Below, piece after piece: positions 12,283 to 22,400 of a stretch of DNA of 64,000 nucleotides (positions are counted from its first letter, which is position 1; every line of letters begins with the position of its first letter). A program made the position numbers and the translations under genes. The DNA is taken from positions 17,771,548 through 17,835,547 of the forward strand of contig NC_084772.1 of NCBI RefSeq assembly GCF_028858725.1. The letters run 5' to 3'. Origin of the DNA: Colius striatus (taxonomy: Eukaryota > Chordata > Aves > Coliiformes > Coliidae). The notes under the pieces are model-generated. The model made no database searches, was not told the DNA's origin, and was given only the letters and a program-made list of their open reading frames with translations.

Positions 12283-15200
12283 CTGTAGTTAGGAAATGGA
12301 AAAGAAAAACAGTTGTTAATATCCTACAAGAAAGATTCATTCCTGTTACTGTCTTAGAAAGGTACTCCTAGGATGCATGAGCTCTGTAACATTGGTGGAA
12401 TCAAGAGGATTTCCTGTGCAGGCAGAACAATATTTCAGTACTTTTAAAAATGAACAATAATCCTGTCATAAGAAAGGGCCTTTTGAGTCAGATCAGTTGT
12501 CTTAATTCAGTACTGTCTCTGACAATGGCATTAAGGAGACTGTCTAGCAAGAGAAGAGCCTGACCTGTCAGCATCAGGAGCTGCTACGAGATCAAAGAAG
12601 AAAAATGCTATCAGGGGAAACCGATTTAAATGCAACCACAGTATCTCTGAAAAGAGCACACTGTAAAATAGCTATCAGCAGAGACAGGGATACAATAATA
12701 CTTTCATGTTTGATTTTATTGGGCTTGAATTGTACTCAATATACTCCATTTCAGCCTTCACACCATTTAAACTGTTATAACTAGGAACTGCAGAGCCATC
12801 TGTGACAGCTTAAATCCAGGTAGTATTCATTATAAAAAGATAAAAACTACCTCTTACCATCTTGATAACAAGATTTATTGACAAGCCCTGGATTATCTGC
12901 AAGGGCAGCATTAATCTCAGTCACTTCTCCCGAGAGAGGAGAGTAGAGTTCACTAGCAGCTTTCACGCTTTCCAAAGCTCCAAACTCATCTGAAACACAG
13001 AACACAATGCAACACTTTTAAGAAGAAAATACAAATCAGCACAAGGAACTAGAGAACAACACAGTCTCATTCCAAGCTTTCTCAGAACAAGCCCAGGACA
13101 GGTAGGAAAAAGAAGAACTAAATGGCAATGAAATTCCTTCAGATAAAACAAAACTACATGTTGGTTAATTAAACCCCTCAATAGAAAGACCTTTTGTCTA
13201 ACACCAATCAATGTCATGCAACAGATTTGGCCAAAACACTTCTATGCAGACCTGTTCCACAAGAAGGATGGCAAAAGAAAGGCCTGCTACCTTACCTCAT
13301 TAAATCTAGATTCTGTTCCTGCCACATCTGAAACTAATGACAATCTTTCCTTCATATCCTAGCGAGACAGCTCTCCATGTAAATACAGAAATAGGCTTCT
13401 ATCTACTTGTTAATGCTCACCCTTCTTCAACATGGAAACTGAATAACTGAATCATTAAGAATGTAACAGTTTGTATATCACTAATGAGAAAAACCCTTTG
13501 ATTACAGTTGATACCCAAAAATTACTGAATTTGTAATAGTCATAGAAAAATTAGAGCTTGATATCAATTAGGGTTTCACATCATGCAGCTCATGAAGCAC
13601 AGTACTGCAGAATTACAAATAAGCCAACTTAAGCACCAGCAAGTCCAAATCAAAGCCCATTTTAAAAACTGAGCTTAGATAAAATGGTTAGAAAACTGTA
13701 TTTAAAATACCTGATTTTTAAATAAGCATCTTTGCCGTTTAATAAGCAGGGACTTTCTGCTACCATGCATGCTCTGACAGGGGGAATTTGAAATTAAAGC
13801 TGCCTCTTGCAGAAATTTCTGAATGTATTTTGCACCCAGAAGACAGATTAACAGACAAAAGGATTACTTACTAAAACTCACCTTTGCAAGGGGAGAGTGG
13901 GACGAGTAGAATAACTGCTGCATTAGAAATCAGAGCTGAAACTTACCATGTTTGTTCAGTTTTGTCCCAACTTCTGGAAGACTACAGTAAACAACGTCTC
14001 CTAGTGTTTCCTTAAAAGAAAAACAAAAACATCAAAGCATACATTCCCCAGACAACTGAAGAGCTGTTAGCACAGTCTGTCCTGACTGACTTAATCAGGA
14101 GCCTATCACCATAAGAATCGGCTCAACCAGAATAGGCTTCTGCCCTTTCACTGACCAGCGTACTCTATCTCACAGAGGACTAAGGATCTTACCCAGCTTT
14201 AGTGTTGCAGGAAATGCTGCTTGTCCTAAGAAACATTCATTCCACTTCATTGATAGCTTCTCACATTGGATTTTTTCCCTGAAGTTTCACACAGAGTGAA
14301 CCTCTTCTCCTGAATTTGCCTGTGACTATTGCAAATCAAGTACTTGCACGAGAACAAAACATCCAAAGGAATTCTATCCTAGAGTAAGAAATACATGCCA
14401 TGTTGTACTTCTATTCACAATTGTTCTCTAGCAGAGGGACTGCACTGTGTTGATGTTTAAAGGAGATGAGGCCTAAAAACTGCACAGCCTCCTCCTCACA
14501 AAGCCGTGAAGTCGGGCCTCTAAGGACTGGAGGAAAAAAAGGGAGGTTTTTAAATTCTGCTGAACCATGAAGTTTCTCATCAAGTTCAGTTCTCTATGGG
14601 CTCAATCTGAAGTGCTTAAGAATGTCAGAATGCTGAAGCAGCATTCACTTCACAAATAGTGTGATAGATCCTAGTCCAAAAATCCCACTCACGGTATAGC
14701 GTATGCGATTAGAACAGTAAAAGCGGTAACTGTCCGAAGGGCAAGGACAAGAGCAGCTATGCATAAATAAATAATGCAGACTTGGGTAAGGGGGGAGGGA
14801 TCGATACCTGTGCAAAATTGCTGATTCCTACTGTTCCAATGCCATTTTCAACTGATATCCATTCATGCTTGTCTGTGAATTTGCGGGCTAAAATGAAACA
14901 GACTTGGTATTTCAGCAGTAAGTGACATGCTCACTTAAATACAGTAACATATTTGCAGCCTTAAACTGGTTTTGTTTGGTTGTTTTTTACTGAGGTTACT
15001 TTTGTTTACTTTTTCTTGAAAAAATATTTTAAACAGTACCTACAATTTACAGAAACATTTTGTTCTGCTCATGACATGGAAGAAGCTCACTAGGTATTGA
15101 GTACTACTAGTTCCTGTGCAACCATCTAGAGACTGATAAAGCACAGGAGCAGGAGTCATTCTGCTTCAAACAAAAGTAGACTGAAAACATGTCCAAAATG

Positions 15201-18200
15201 AATTCCTGGGGGAACAATAGTACTCCTCTTAATGCTTATTTCTCAATATTCTTATTTCATACTTTCATACTCTCTTGAGAATCTAACTTTGCTATCTACT
15301 CGTGCATGTCCGTGACAACATGGACATTTAGTGTTTGTTTCTGACCACCACTTCAATATTTCTGGGAAGGCCGGTGCTAATGACAGTTAAGAAACAGTGT
15401 CAGCATCTCCAAGCACTTAAATAGAGCCATCAGTTGAAGTAAAAACGTTGGAGCCTAGCTAGCAAAAGTGGCTGATTCCCATCCCTCCCCCAACATTTCC
15501 TATAGGGTGTGTTTCTCCCTGTTTAATGTTGTCACAGATCTATGTAAATGAAGGAAAATTAATACAGGCCAGATTAATAAGGCAACTCATACAGGCAACT
15601 GTTACTTGAGAGAATTTTCTTTCTGTTAATACTGTGAGAACGTGGCAGCAGTTATTCTGTACATTTTAATAGGCATATTTAAGACTCTCTTAAGCCTTTT
15701 CACAGCAATCTTACAGTTCTACGTATATGTTTTAGAGCTGTAAGATTCAGGACAACTTGTAGCAGCTTTTATTAGAAGCAATTCTTTTTGGAGAGACTTC
15801 AAAAGAACTAATTGAAACAAGCAATATTTTTCTTGCTAACATTTTACCTGGCCCTTTTCTTACTCTGGGCATTTTCAGCCTGATCTGTCTCTTTTCTCAC
15901 TTCTATAGCTTCCCCATAGATACTTTCTTCCCTCTTTTATTTCATTTATAAAAACTAATTTCTTTTTCATTTCACTTGTAGCAGCTATCCAATCAGGCAA
16001 GGGATGTTCCAGAAACTGGGGAAGAGAACCTCTTAAACTGAGCTCCCTCTGTGACCAGTGCCAGAGTTGTGCAGATGGACCTTCCTTGAGTTCAAAATTC
16101 TCCTCTCAGGCTCTTTCTCTAGGCTGGACTTGTTACACCCTCTAAGAGAAACTACGCTTCTGCAAATCCTTGTATATTTTCTGAACTTGTAGATGAAGGA
16201 AAACAGAAGCTTTCCCTGTAGGCCTGCTAACGTCTTTCCACTGTTGTAGTACCTCTTATTTACTGTAGAATCACAGAACGGTTTGGGTTGGAAGGGAACC
16301 TAAAGATCATCTTGCTCCAACCTGCAACACTTCCAGGCATGGGACATCCACAGCGTCTCTGGGCAACCTGTTCCAGTGCCTCCCACCCACACAGTGAAGA
16401 ACTTCCTATATAATTCAACACTCTTCCAGTCTGAAGCCATTTTCACTTGTTCTGTCACTACATACCCTTGTAAGAAAGCCCTTAATGTCTGAACATGTGT
16501 AAGAGAAGTGAGACTCACACAAAATGGTTTGTCTGTGAAGACAGCACAAGTTTTATAGGCCTTGGTAGAGCAATACATGTTTTTGCAAGTACAGCACACA
16601 AAAAATTCTGAGTTAGACAGATACATGAAGTATTTTTCCATGAAACCCAGAGAACTTCAGCTGTCATCACGTACAGCTACAAAACTCTCCCAGGACACCT
16701 TCTAATGATCAGAAGAACTAAAATGCCTTAAATCATTTTAGGTCAAAGACATTGAACCCGTAGGAATTTCATTGGAAATGGGTAATGAACCACAAGAATA
16801 GAGAATGACAGAGAATCTGAAACCCAAGCTGCACACTTGTAACATTATGTATGTCACAAAAAAGCCAACCAGTACCTTTTCATGTAGGATAACATTATAA
16901 AGCAAGGTTAAAAGGAAGAAAAACTTGCGTGATCAGTTTGAAACATGACAGTGAAATGTTCTCAGCAGTTAGAAGAGCAGGTAGGCTGCTGGTAGGCCAA
17001 AAGTAAAAAGTCAAAAAAATTCCCAGCATGTAACAAAAACACAGCAAATAAAGTAAAGGTCAAATTAAAAGAGTTAATCGGTAATCTCAAAATCTGAACT
17101 TTGAGCTCATGTGATTAGCCCATTAAAGAAATCAAATTCAATGAATATGGAATGTCAAAGCACGCTGAATCTCTTCTGTCAGCATTCTTTTGCAGAAGAG
17201 CAGCTGAATTTATTCTGGCTTCATTGGTTTCAACATCGACTTTGGTTTCAGCTTAATGAGCACATTCTGAATTCAGACCCTCATGCCTCTATGAAATATT
17301 TCGTAAATATATACCTGAAGAGTGAAGGAAAACTCACACCCCCACAAAGAGGCATACAAAATTTTTCCTCTCTGCCTAAAACAAAAGCATAATTTATGTT
17401 ATTCCTTCAAGTTACAGCTATAGAAAAACAATGGGTACATTAAACAATTAGTGAAAAGAAGCTTTGCAAATAATGGCTAATAAATGTTATCTCTTTCACT
17501 TGCAGCAGAAGACAGTTGAGCAGATAGGTTAAAAGACTATCTGGAATGGGTTAATGAAGTCTTCTTAGCAGCTATCATTACTTTTACAGCACATTCTCTT
17601 CCTCTCCTACCTTTTCAACATTTCCCTTTGCTAGAGTACCACAAAGTTTGTTTTTCAGCCTTCTGTGGCCAACTTTAATTCAAAGAGAACTTCAACAGCA
17701 GTAGATATCTTCAGAATTAACTACATTATGTGCAAAGTCACACCAAGCAATGATGTGCAAGTCTCTCTCCAGCCTTATCACTCCTACAGTTATACTGCAC
17801 AAGGGCTGGTGAGACAGAGCCAAACTTTTCTAGCTCGAAGGAGCCCAAGGCTCTGAAAATCTGCCTCAGGTTTCCAATCTGACTGCCAGGGCTGCTGCAG
17901 GCCCGTCTCCTCCATCCACCTGGTTTTGCCCCTTTTTCTTACTGCTGCTGATGCTCCTTGGAGCGATCAACAAGCTCTTTCAGCACGACGATTCCTGGAA
18001 GAGCCATCAGCGTTTTTGGTCCTGTTCTGCACACTCAGCCCACCCAGTGGACCCCGCGGCTGGAGACAGGTGGGAACTGGGCCACTTCGCTAAAAAACTG
18101 CAGCATGGCCTTAATCTGCCCACAAATGGAGGTGAACTAGCTGTTCATGGGAGCAGAAACAGGGAGAGCATCAGTACCGGGACAGGTGAAAGCTATGCTG

Positions 18201-18756
18201 CCAAAAGCAGGGAGGCACGAACTGCCCCCCTTAGCAGGGCTTCAGCCATCTTGAGGCCCATTCCCACACCGACCCTCCCGCACCCGCGGCCTGCCCAAAG
18301 TCAGCGCAGCTCGGGGGCTGCCGCCGCATGCCCCGCGCCGGGCACCTCCTTCCCTTCCACACGGGCACCCGAGAGCGCGACGCGCCTCGCCACGGAGCGC
18401 TCCCGCGAAGCAGGGGCTGGCAGCCGAGACTGCGGCTTCGCGGCTGCCCCGCGCACGGCACGGGGAGGCCCCCGCAGCCCTCCCCGGCGCCGGGAGGCCG
18501 GGTCCATCCCTACCCGCATCGCCCGCAGGCCGGCGCGGCTGCAGCCGCACATCCCGCCCTCCCGGGAGCCCCGACGGAGGGGAACCGACCAGCGTGCGCC
18601 TCCCTCCCGCCACTCACCGGACAGCACTAGCGAGCTGGTGGCCAACGGCCGAGCCGCGGGCACCCGCAGCGGCAGCGGCGGCGGCGGCAGCAGCGAGAGG
18701 CGCGGGCAGCGCGGCGCCAGAACCGGCCCGACCCGCCTGAGCGCTCGCCACGCCAT
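12185..18756 (-). CDS. GCSH: GCSH, glycine cleavage system H protein (5 exons, 170 aa)
   Basis: Mitochondrial H protein of the glycine cleavage system. Its lipoyl arm carries the aminomethyl group from P protein to T protein and is reoxidised by L protein. Coding exons, in transcript order, are 18756-18618, 14887-14808, 14010-13947, 12989-12858 and 12282-12185. They sum to 513 nt, giving 170 residues plus TGA, close to the 173 of the human precursor. All junctions are GT-AG and in phase. The first 46 residues ([15 protein letters not shown]...) are rich in Arg, Pro and Leu with no acidic residue, as in a matrix-targeting presequence. The mature part begins around [10 protein letters not shown]. 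The lipoyl-lysine motif LESVKAASE is in exon 4, with the modified Lys at residue 104. The C-terminus is [10 protein letters not shown]. The start codon has a strong context (A at -3, G at +4). The gene lies inside a CpG island at its 5' end and directly downstream of PKD1L2 on the same strand. Intron 1 (14888-18617) holds a CR1 fragment. The frame shows no damage. Confidence 0.98.
12858..12989 (-). CDS. GCSH: GCSH exon 4 (lipoyl-lysine exon)
   Basis: Encodes [20 protein letters not shown] and continues to NKSCYQD. It contains the lipoylation Lys in ESVKAASE and the conserved GEVTEIN turn of the lipoyl/biotin-like hybrid fold. It is flanked by TTTCAG and GTAAGA. Confidence 0.98.
13947..14010 (-). 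CDS. GCSH: GCSH exon 3
   Basis: A 64-nt exon encoding [20 protein letters not shown]. The [14 protein letters not shown] block is characteristic of H protein. The acceptor is TTTTAAG and the donor GTAAGT. Confidence 0.97.
14808..14887 (-). CDS. GCSH: GCSH exon 2
   Basis: An 80-nt exon encoding [20 protein letters not shown] then ISNFAQ. It begins at the junction of transit peptide and mature protein. The donor is GTATCG. Confidence 0.97.
16266..16490 (-). mobile_element. CR1 LINE fragment, antisense to plus strand
   Basis: The plus strand begins GAATCACAGAACGGTTTGGG and runs into the typical AACCTGTTCCAGTGCCTC block and a CACTACATACCCTTGTAA block. This is the reverse complement of a CR1 3' end, so the element points left. 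It is heavily mutated and lacks the stretch between the CTCCAACC block and the AACACTTCCAGG block. It lies in GCSH intron 1. The short minus-strand frame over it is not a gene. CR1 is the dominant LINE of birds. Confidence 0.9.
18618..18756 (-). CDS. GCSH: GCSH exon 1 (transit peptide)
   Basis: Encodes the start Met and a 46-residue Arg/Pro/Leu-rich presequence ending ATSSLVLS, with a GTGAGT donor. It lies within the CpG island. The ATG sits in GCAAAGATGGCG. Confidence 0.95.
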
Positions 18757-18762
18757 CTTTGC
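18751..18762 (-). promoter_or_regulatory. GCSH: YY1-like motif spanning the GCSH start codon
   Basis: The minus strand reads GCAAAGATGGCG. It contains the AAGATGGCG core typical of YY1 sites near transcription starts, and its ATG is the GCSH initiator. The same 12 bases recur at 19041-19052. Binding is inferred from the motif only. Confidence 0.45.
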
Positions 18763-19040
18763 CGCGGGCGGGGGGCGGTGCCGCGCGCTGCTGCCGCCTA
18801 GCGGGGGCGTCGGCAGGGGGCGGCCGTTACCGGCGGCCGTTACAGCGCTCCGCCGGCGGGGCGGGGCGGGGCGGCCGCTGAGGAGCCGGGCGGCTCCGTG
18901 CCCAGCCGCTGCGTGCTCAGCCGGCGGCCCCTGCCACAGCCGGGCCGCTCTGTGCCCCGCTGGCTGACCGCTGTCCCGCTGTGCCTGGGGCGGGAGCGGC
19001 CGCGGCCGGGCCGGGGCGAGGAAGGCAGTGCGAAGGGAGT

Positions 19041-19052
19041 CGCCATCTTTGC
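19041..19052 (-). promoter_or_regulatory. Second copy of the YY1-like 12-mer
   Basis: An exact repeat of GCAAAGATGGCG, 290 bases upstream of the copy at the GCSH start codon and in the same orientation. It lies between the PKD1L2 polyadenylation signal and GCSH. It may mark an alternative upstream transcription start. Its ATG would open a short upstream frame inside the island. Confidence 0.4.
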
Positions 19053-19113
19053 GTGGCGCTTGCTGGGCGCGCAGCGAGCGGTGTTAGACACGCGGTGCAA
19101 CAAAAGCTCAGTC

Positions 19114-19119
19114 TTTATT
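19114..19119 (-). terminator. PKD1L2: PKD1L2 polyadenylation signal
   Basis: AATAAA on the minus strand, about 180 bases after the PKD1L2 stop codon. It is followed by T- and GT-rich sequence suited to a cleavage site near 19095. It is the only good hexamer before the GCSH promoter. Confidence 0.75.
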
Positions 19120-19295
19120 ACACACCAAGTCTACAGGAAGAGCTGAGGTTTACCGTTATTGCTTAGCTAACACTCCAAAATGACATGTCAGCAGCATTTT
19201 AGTGGGAAGCCATGAACCTAAATCTAGCCGCTGCAGCCGATAGCCAAAGCGTTGCGCCCACAAAGTGACTCTTCCTCGTGCTTGTCATGGGCAAG

Positions 19296-19406
19296 TTATT
19301 CCAGTTGATCGTTAGTGACGGGCTTCTCTTCCTTCTTGCATTTAATCCCGAAGAAACTACAAAGCTTCATTAACATTAGATCAACAATCTCCTCTTCTTC
19401 TGAAGC
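19296..19406 (-). CDS. PKD1L2: PKD1L2 exon 43: C-terminal tail and stop
   Basis: Encodes [20 protein letters not shown] then [16 protein letters not shown] and TAA. The [11 protein letters not shown].. motif matches the mammalian PKD1L2 tail. No EF hand or PKD2-type coiled coil. Confidence 0.97.
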   Translation of the reverse strand, partial: ASEEEEIVDLMLMKLCSFFGIKCKKEEKPVTNDQLE

Positions 19407-22400
19407 CTAAAGTAACGAAAAGGAAGTTACTCAGATGCACAGGCCAGAAGCGGATACAGCCTTTGCTGAGGCCAGAGAAAGTTGCAAGGGCAAATCTCTA
19501 CTTAAGTTGCAATATGCCAGCTTTCACCCAAAGCAGAGCATGAGTAACTGCCAAATCAAAACATCATGCCAGTAATGTTGTCCCAGGTGAGCACGAGTGA
19601 GCATGGACAAAGATTTTTGGCTCTGTCAAAGCACACGGAAGTCTTGCTACAGGAGCATGATGGTCAATTGCCAGCTACCATACAGCTAGTGATATATACA
19701 GAGATATATATAGTGATATACAGTGTCCCAGCCACCATTTCTAGATGAAGTAAATGAGAAAAACTAATTGTGTCTTGTCTTCTATTAACTATATCCCTGC
19801 CTTTGTTTAAAACATTGAGAAATTCTGGACAGTTGTGTTGAAAGAAGAACAGTTGGTTGCTTATAAGTATGCATTATTCTGCCTATAAACAGTGCAGACA
19901 TAAGAATTCTTTAACCAATGACATTCTGAGCGGTTAATTCTTGAGAAATCACTTGCAGAACGTTTTGAAACAATGTGCTTTTTATGTAGCTGACAGGATA
20001 TAACTGTTAAAAGCAGAAGTACTGTTTGATTAAATGTAGGTTTGCTTAAGAAACCACAAAGAACCTTCTAGCTAAGCCAAAAATGAGACTAAAGGTGATT
20101 GCAGTAGTGGGAGATTGTGACCACTGACTCCCAGACCACCTACCCAATTTATACCCAAAAGAAGGGAGAAGGGGAAGTGAACTAAGCATATGTACTCATT
20201 TACATGCTGGGCAAAGATCTACTACCCAATCACCAAATAGAATATTCTGATGTTTTGTGTATAAATAGAGCATGGGAAATACTGTTGGTCTGCTTGATTT
20301 GTGGAATTGCCACCAAGCATCCAGAATAAGTTTTGACATCACTTTTGGCACTGATTTGTGTGGAGCTGGATTTAGTATGTGAACAGAAGGTTACAAGTAA
20401 AATTGGAACAGGGATTGATCTCAACAGGAATGGGACAGTGTAAATCTGGCAAATGTGAAGCATGCTTTTAAGTAAATCTTGACTTCTTAGAAGCTGGACT
20501 CAGCTTACATGGGTTTCATGCAGTGGTGGAGTACCTAAATCACGAGTAAGCACTGGACAATGAATGATAAAAATGGCAGGAGAGCTTAGATGAACACACC
20601 TGGTGGTGCTTCTGCTCTTCATTAAAAGCAACCAGAATCACTGAAATGAACAAATTCAGTACCACAAATGTCATGAAGATTATGCAGGATCCAATTAAGA
20701 AGGAGCCTAAAATTGGATTGTAGTCCAATATCTGTAATATTAATAAGGTAAGACATCATATTCTGATTGCAGAAACAAATAAACCAAAGAAGCATATATG
20801 CAAGCAGGTAAGACACAATACGAAATTTGTTTCTTTGAAAATCCTCATGGCTTGTAAGTTATTCTGTATGTATTATACATATATATATTTTTTCTCCCTT
20901 AGTCATTTTCCTATGTTGGTATGATATGGTACAAAGATGACAGAATATTTTATGTGTGCTATATATGAATATGGACAATATTTTATTTAAGTATTTGCAT
21001 TTGATTGTCAGAGTATGAAAGTTTCATGGGAATGTTGGCAAGCCTGGACATCTGTTTGTCCGCAGAACAGCTGAAGCTGCATCATGCCTGTTTTCAAAGC
21101 ATAGCTGAAAACTTTGTACGCTTTCATTTTGTTTTCATGTATGCTTTACAAAGAAGCCCAGTCAGACTGTCAAGGACACGTACAAAATTTTCATATTAGC
21201 TGTAACATAGGAATATATTTTCAAGATTAACAACAGGAGTGGAATGTAGAGGTGAAAAACTTTGTGCCCAATTACTGATCTTCAAAGCTACCCATTCCCT
21301 GTTGGATCCATGGTCTAAAGTCATCCATGAAGGAGGACTTCAGTCAGACATGTCCAAGAACTAGCTTAATCCCCAAAGAGCTGTTGAAAGGATGTTGTAA
21401 TATTTGAAAGAACTTCATGAAAAAGTCAATAACACTAAAACCGAATCTCATGTAAAGTTCTCTTCTGGAAGGTCTTGCCTTTCTTGGGAAGCTGATGGGT
21501 GTGTGTTCAGAACAAATGCAGGGCATTGCTCACATTTCTGTCTTGTAGCTTTCTAAGGAAATTGCTTAAAACTTTCTGTAATCAGGAAGTAATGTACCTA
21601 GTTAAAATGTGAGCACCTTTCTCAATGAGAGTCTACTGATGGTCAGAATGGGATGTGAGACATATTTCACTTGATGTCTTTTTCTTGATGACAAAAGGTG
21701 GCTGCTTAGGAATCTGTGGAGCTTGCAATATGAGATAATGTCTAGCACTGTTTGAAAGTCTGTCTATTTACTGGGTTGAAGAATATTTGATAGCTGACAT
21801 GCTGATTGTACAGTGATAAACGTATCAAAACTAGAGGTGATACCTCCTCATAGTTGAAGATTCCCAGCTGAAGACTGACCATGGTCTGTGCTGAGTCAAA
21901 GAGAGTTTTGTAAGAGCAGAGCTTCCAGCCAAATATCAAGTTTGTCTGCAGAGGAAAGAAGGCACATCTGTCATGATCAGGGTCCTTGCTGCAAGATCAG
22001 CTGATCTCTGCTGTATTCAGAGAGCCCTCCTAGGTTGTCATCAGAGCCATGAAGGGTGGTTTTTTTGTGTTATGGTGTTGGTGTTTTTTTGTTTACAAAC
22101 AGAGGAAACACTAAACAAGCTCACAGAAGGAGACTAACCTAGAGCTAAGAAATGGATTCACACTTTCTGAACATGTTTACCTGTAAGACTTTTTATCATG
22201 GATATCAGAATGTCTTGTATCTGCTCAGCTTGACACTAGTTATGTAAAAAATCACAAAATATGTACATAAAGAAATAATGACAGTCATTTAGCCCACCTG
22301 CAAGGAGCAGATTTAGATAATAGACCAAGTTATTCATAGTCACAAACACTTGACTTTCAGTCCACAGTCCACATCCTTCCAAACAGGCAACCTCTTTGTT

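Larger units (their letters stand above)
12990..18617 (-). other. GCSH: GCSH introns 1-3
   Basis: Introns occupy 12990-13946, 14011-14807 and 14888-18617 within this span (intron 4 is 12283-12857). Apart from the CR1 fragment at 16266-16490 I see only unremarkable AT-rich sequence. The GC content rises from about 18240 into the promoter island. Confidence 0.7.
18240..19090. promoter_or_regulatory. GCSH: CpG island covering GCSH promoter and exon 1
   Basis: A sharply GC-rich, CpG-dense block in otherwise AT-rich DNA. It spans the end of GCSH intron 1, exon 1 and about 330 bases upstream. Candidate Sp1-type GC boxes lie at 18766-18778, 18816-18823 and 18855-18874. The motif CCGTTAC, a MYB-like core, occurs at 18824-18830 and 18837-18843. 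I see no TATA box, as expected for a housekeeping mitochondrial gene. PKD1L2 ends just upstream. Confidence 0.9.

Noticed and set aside
16300-16641. 113-codon minus-strand frame
   Set aside because: Mostly covers the CR1 fragment at 16266-16490.
17951-18967. 338-codon plus-strand open frame, the longest in the window
   Set aside because: It runs antisense through GCSH exon 1 and the CpG island, where stops are rare because of GC content. The composition is Arg/Pro/Ala/Gly-rich and no domain is recognisable; competing frames in the same block are also long.
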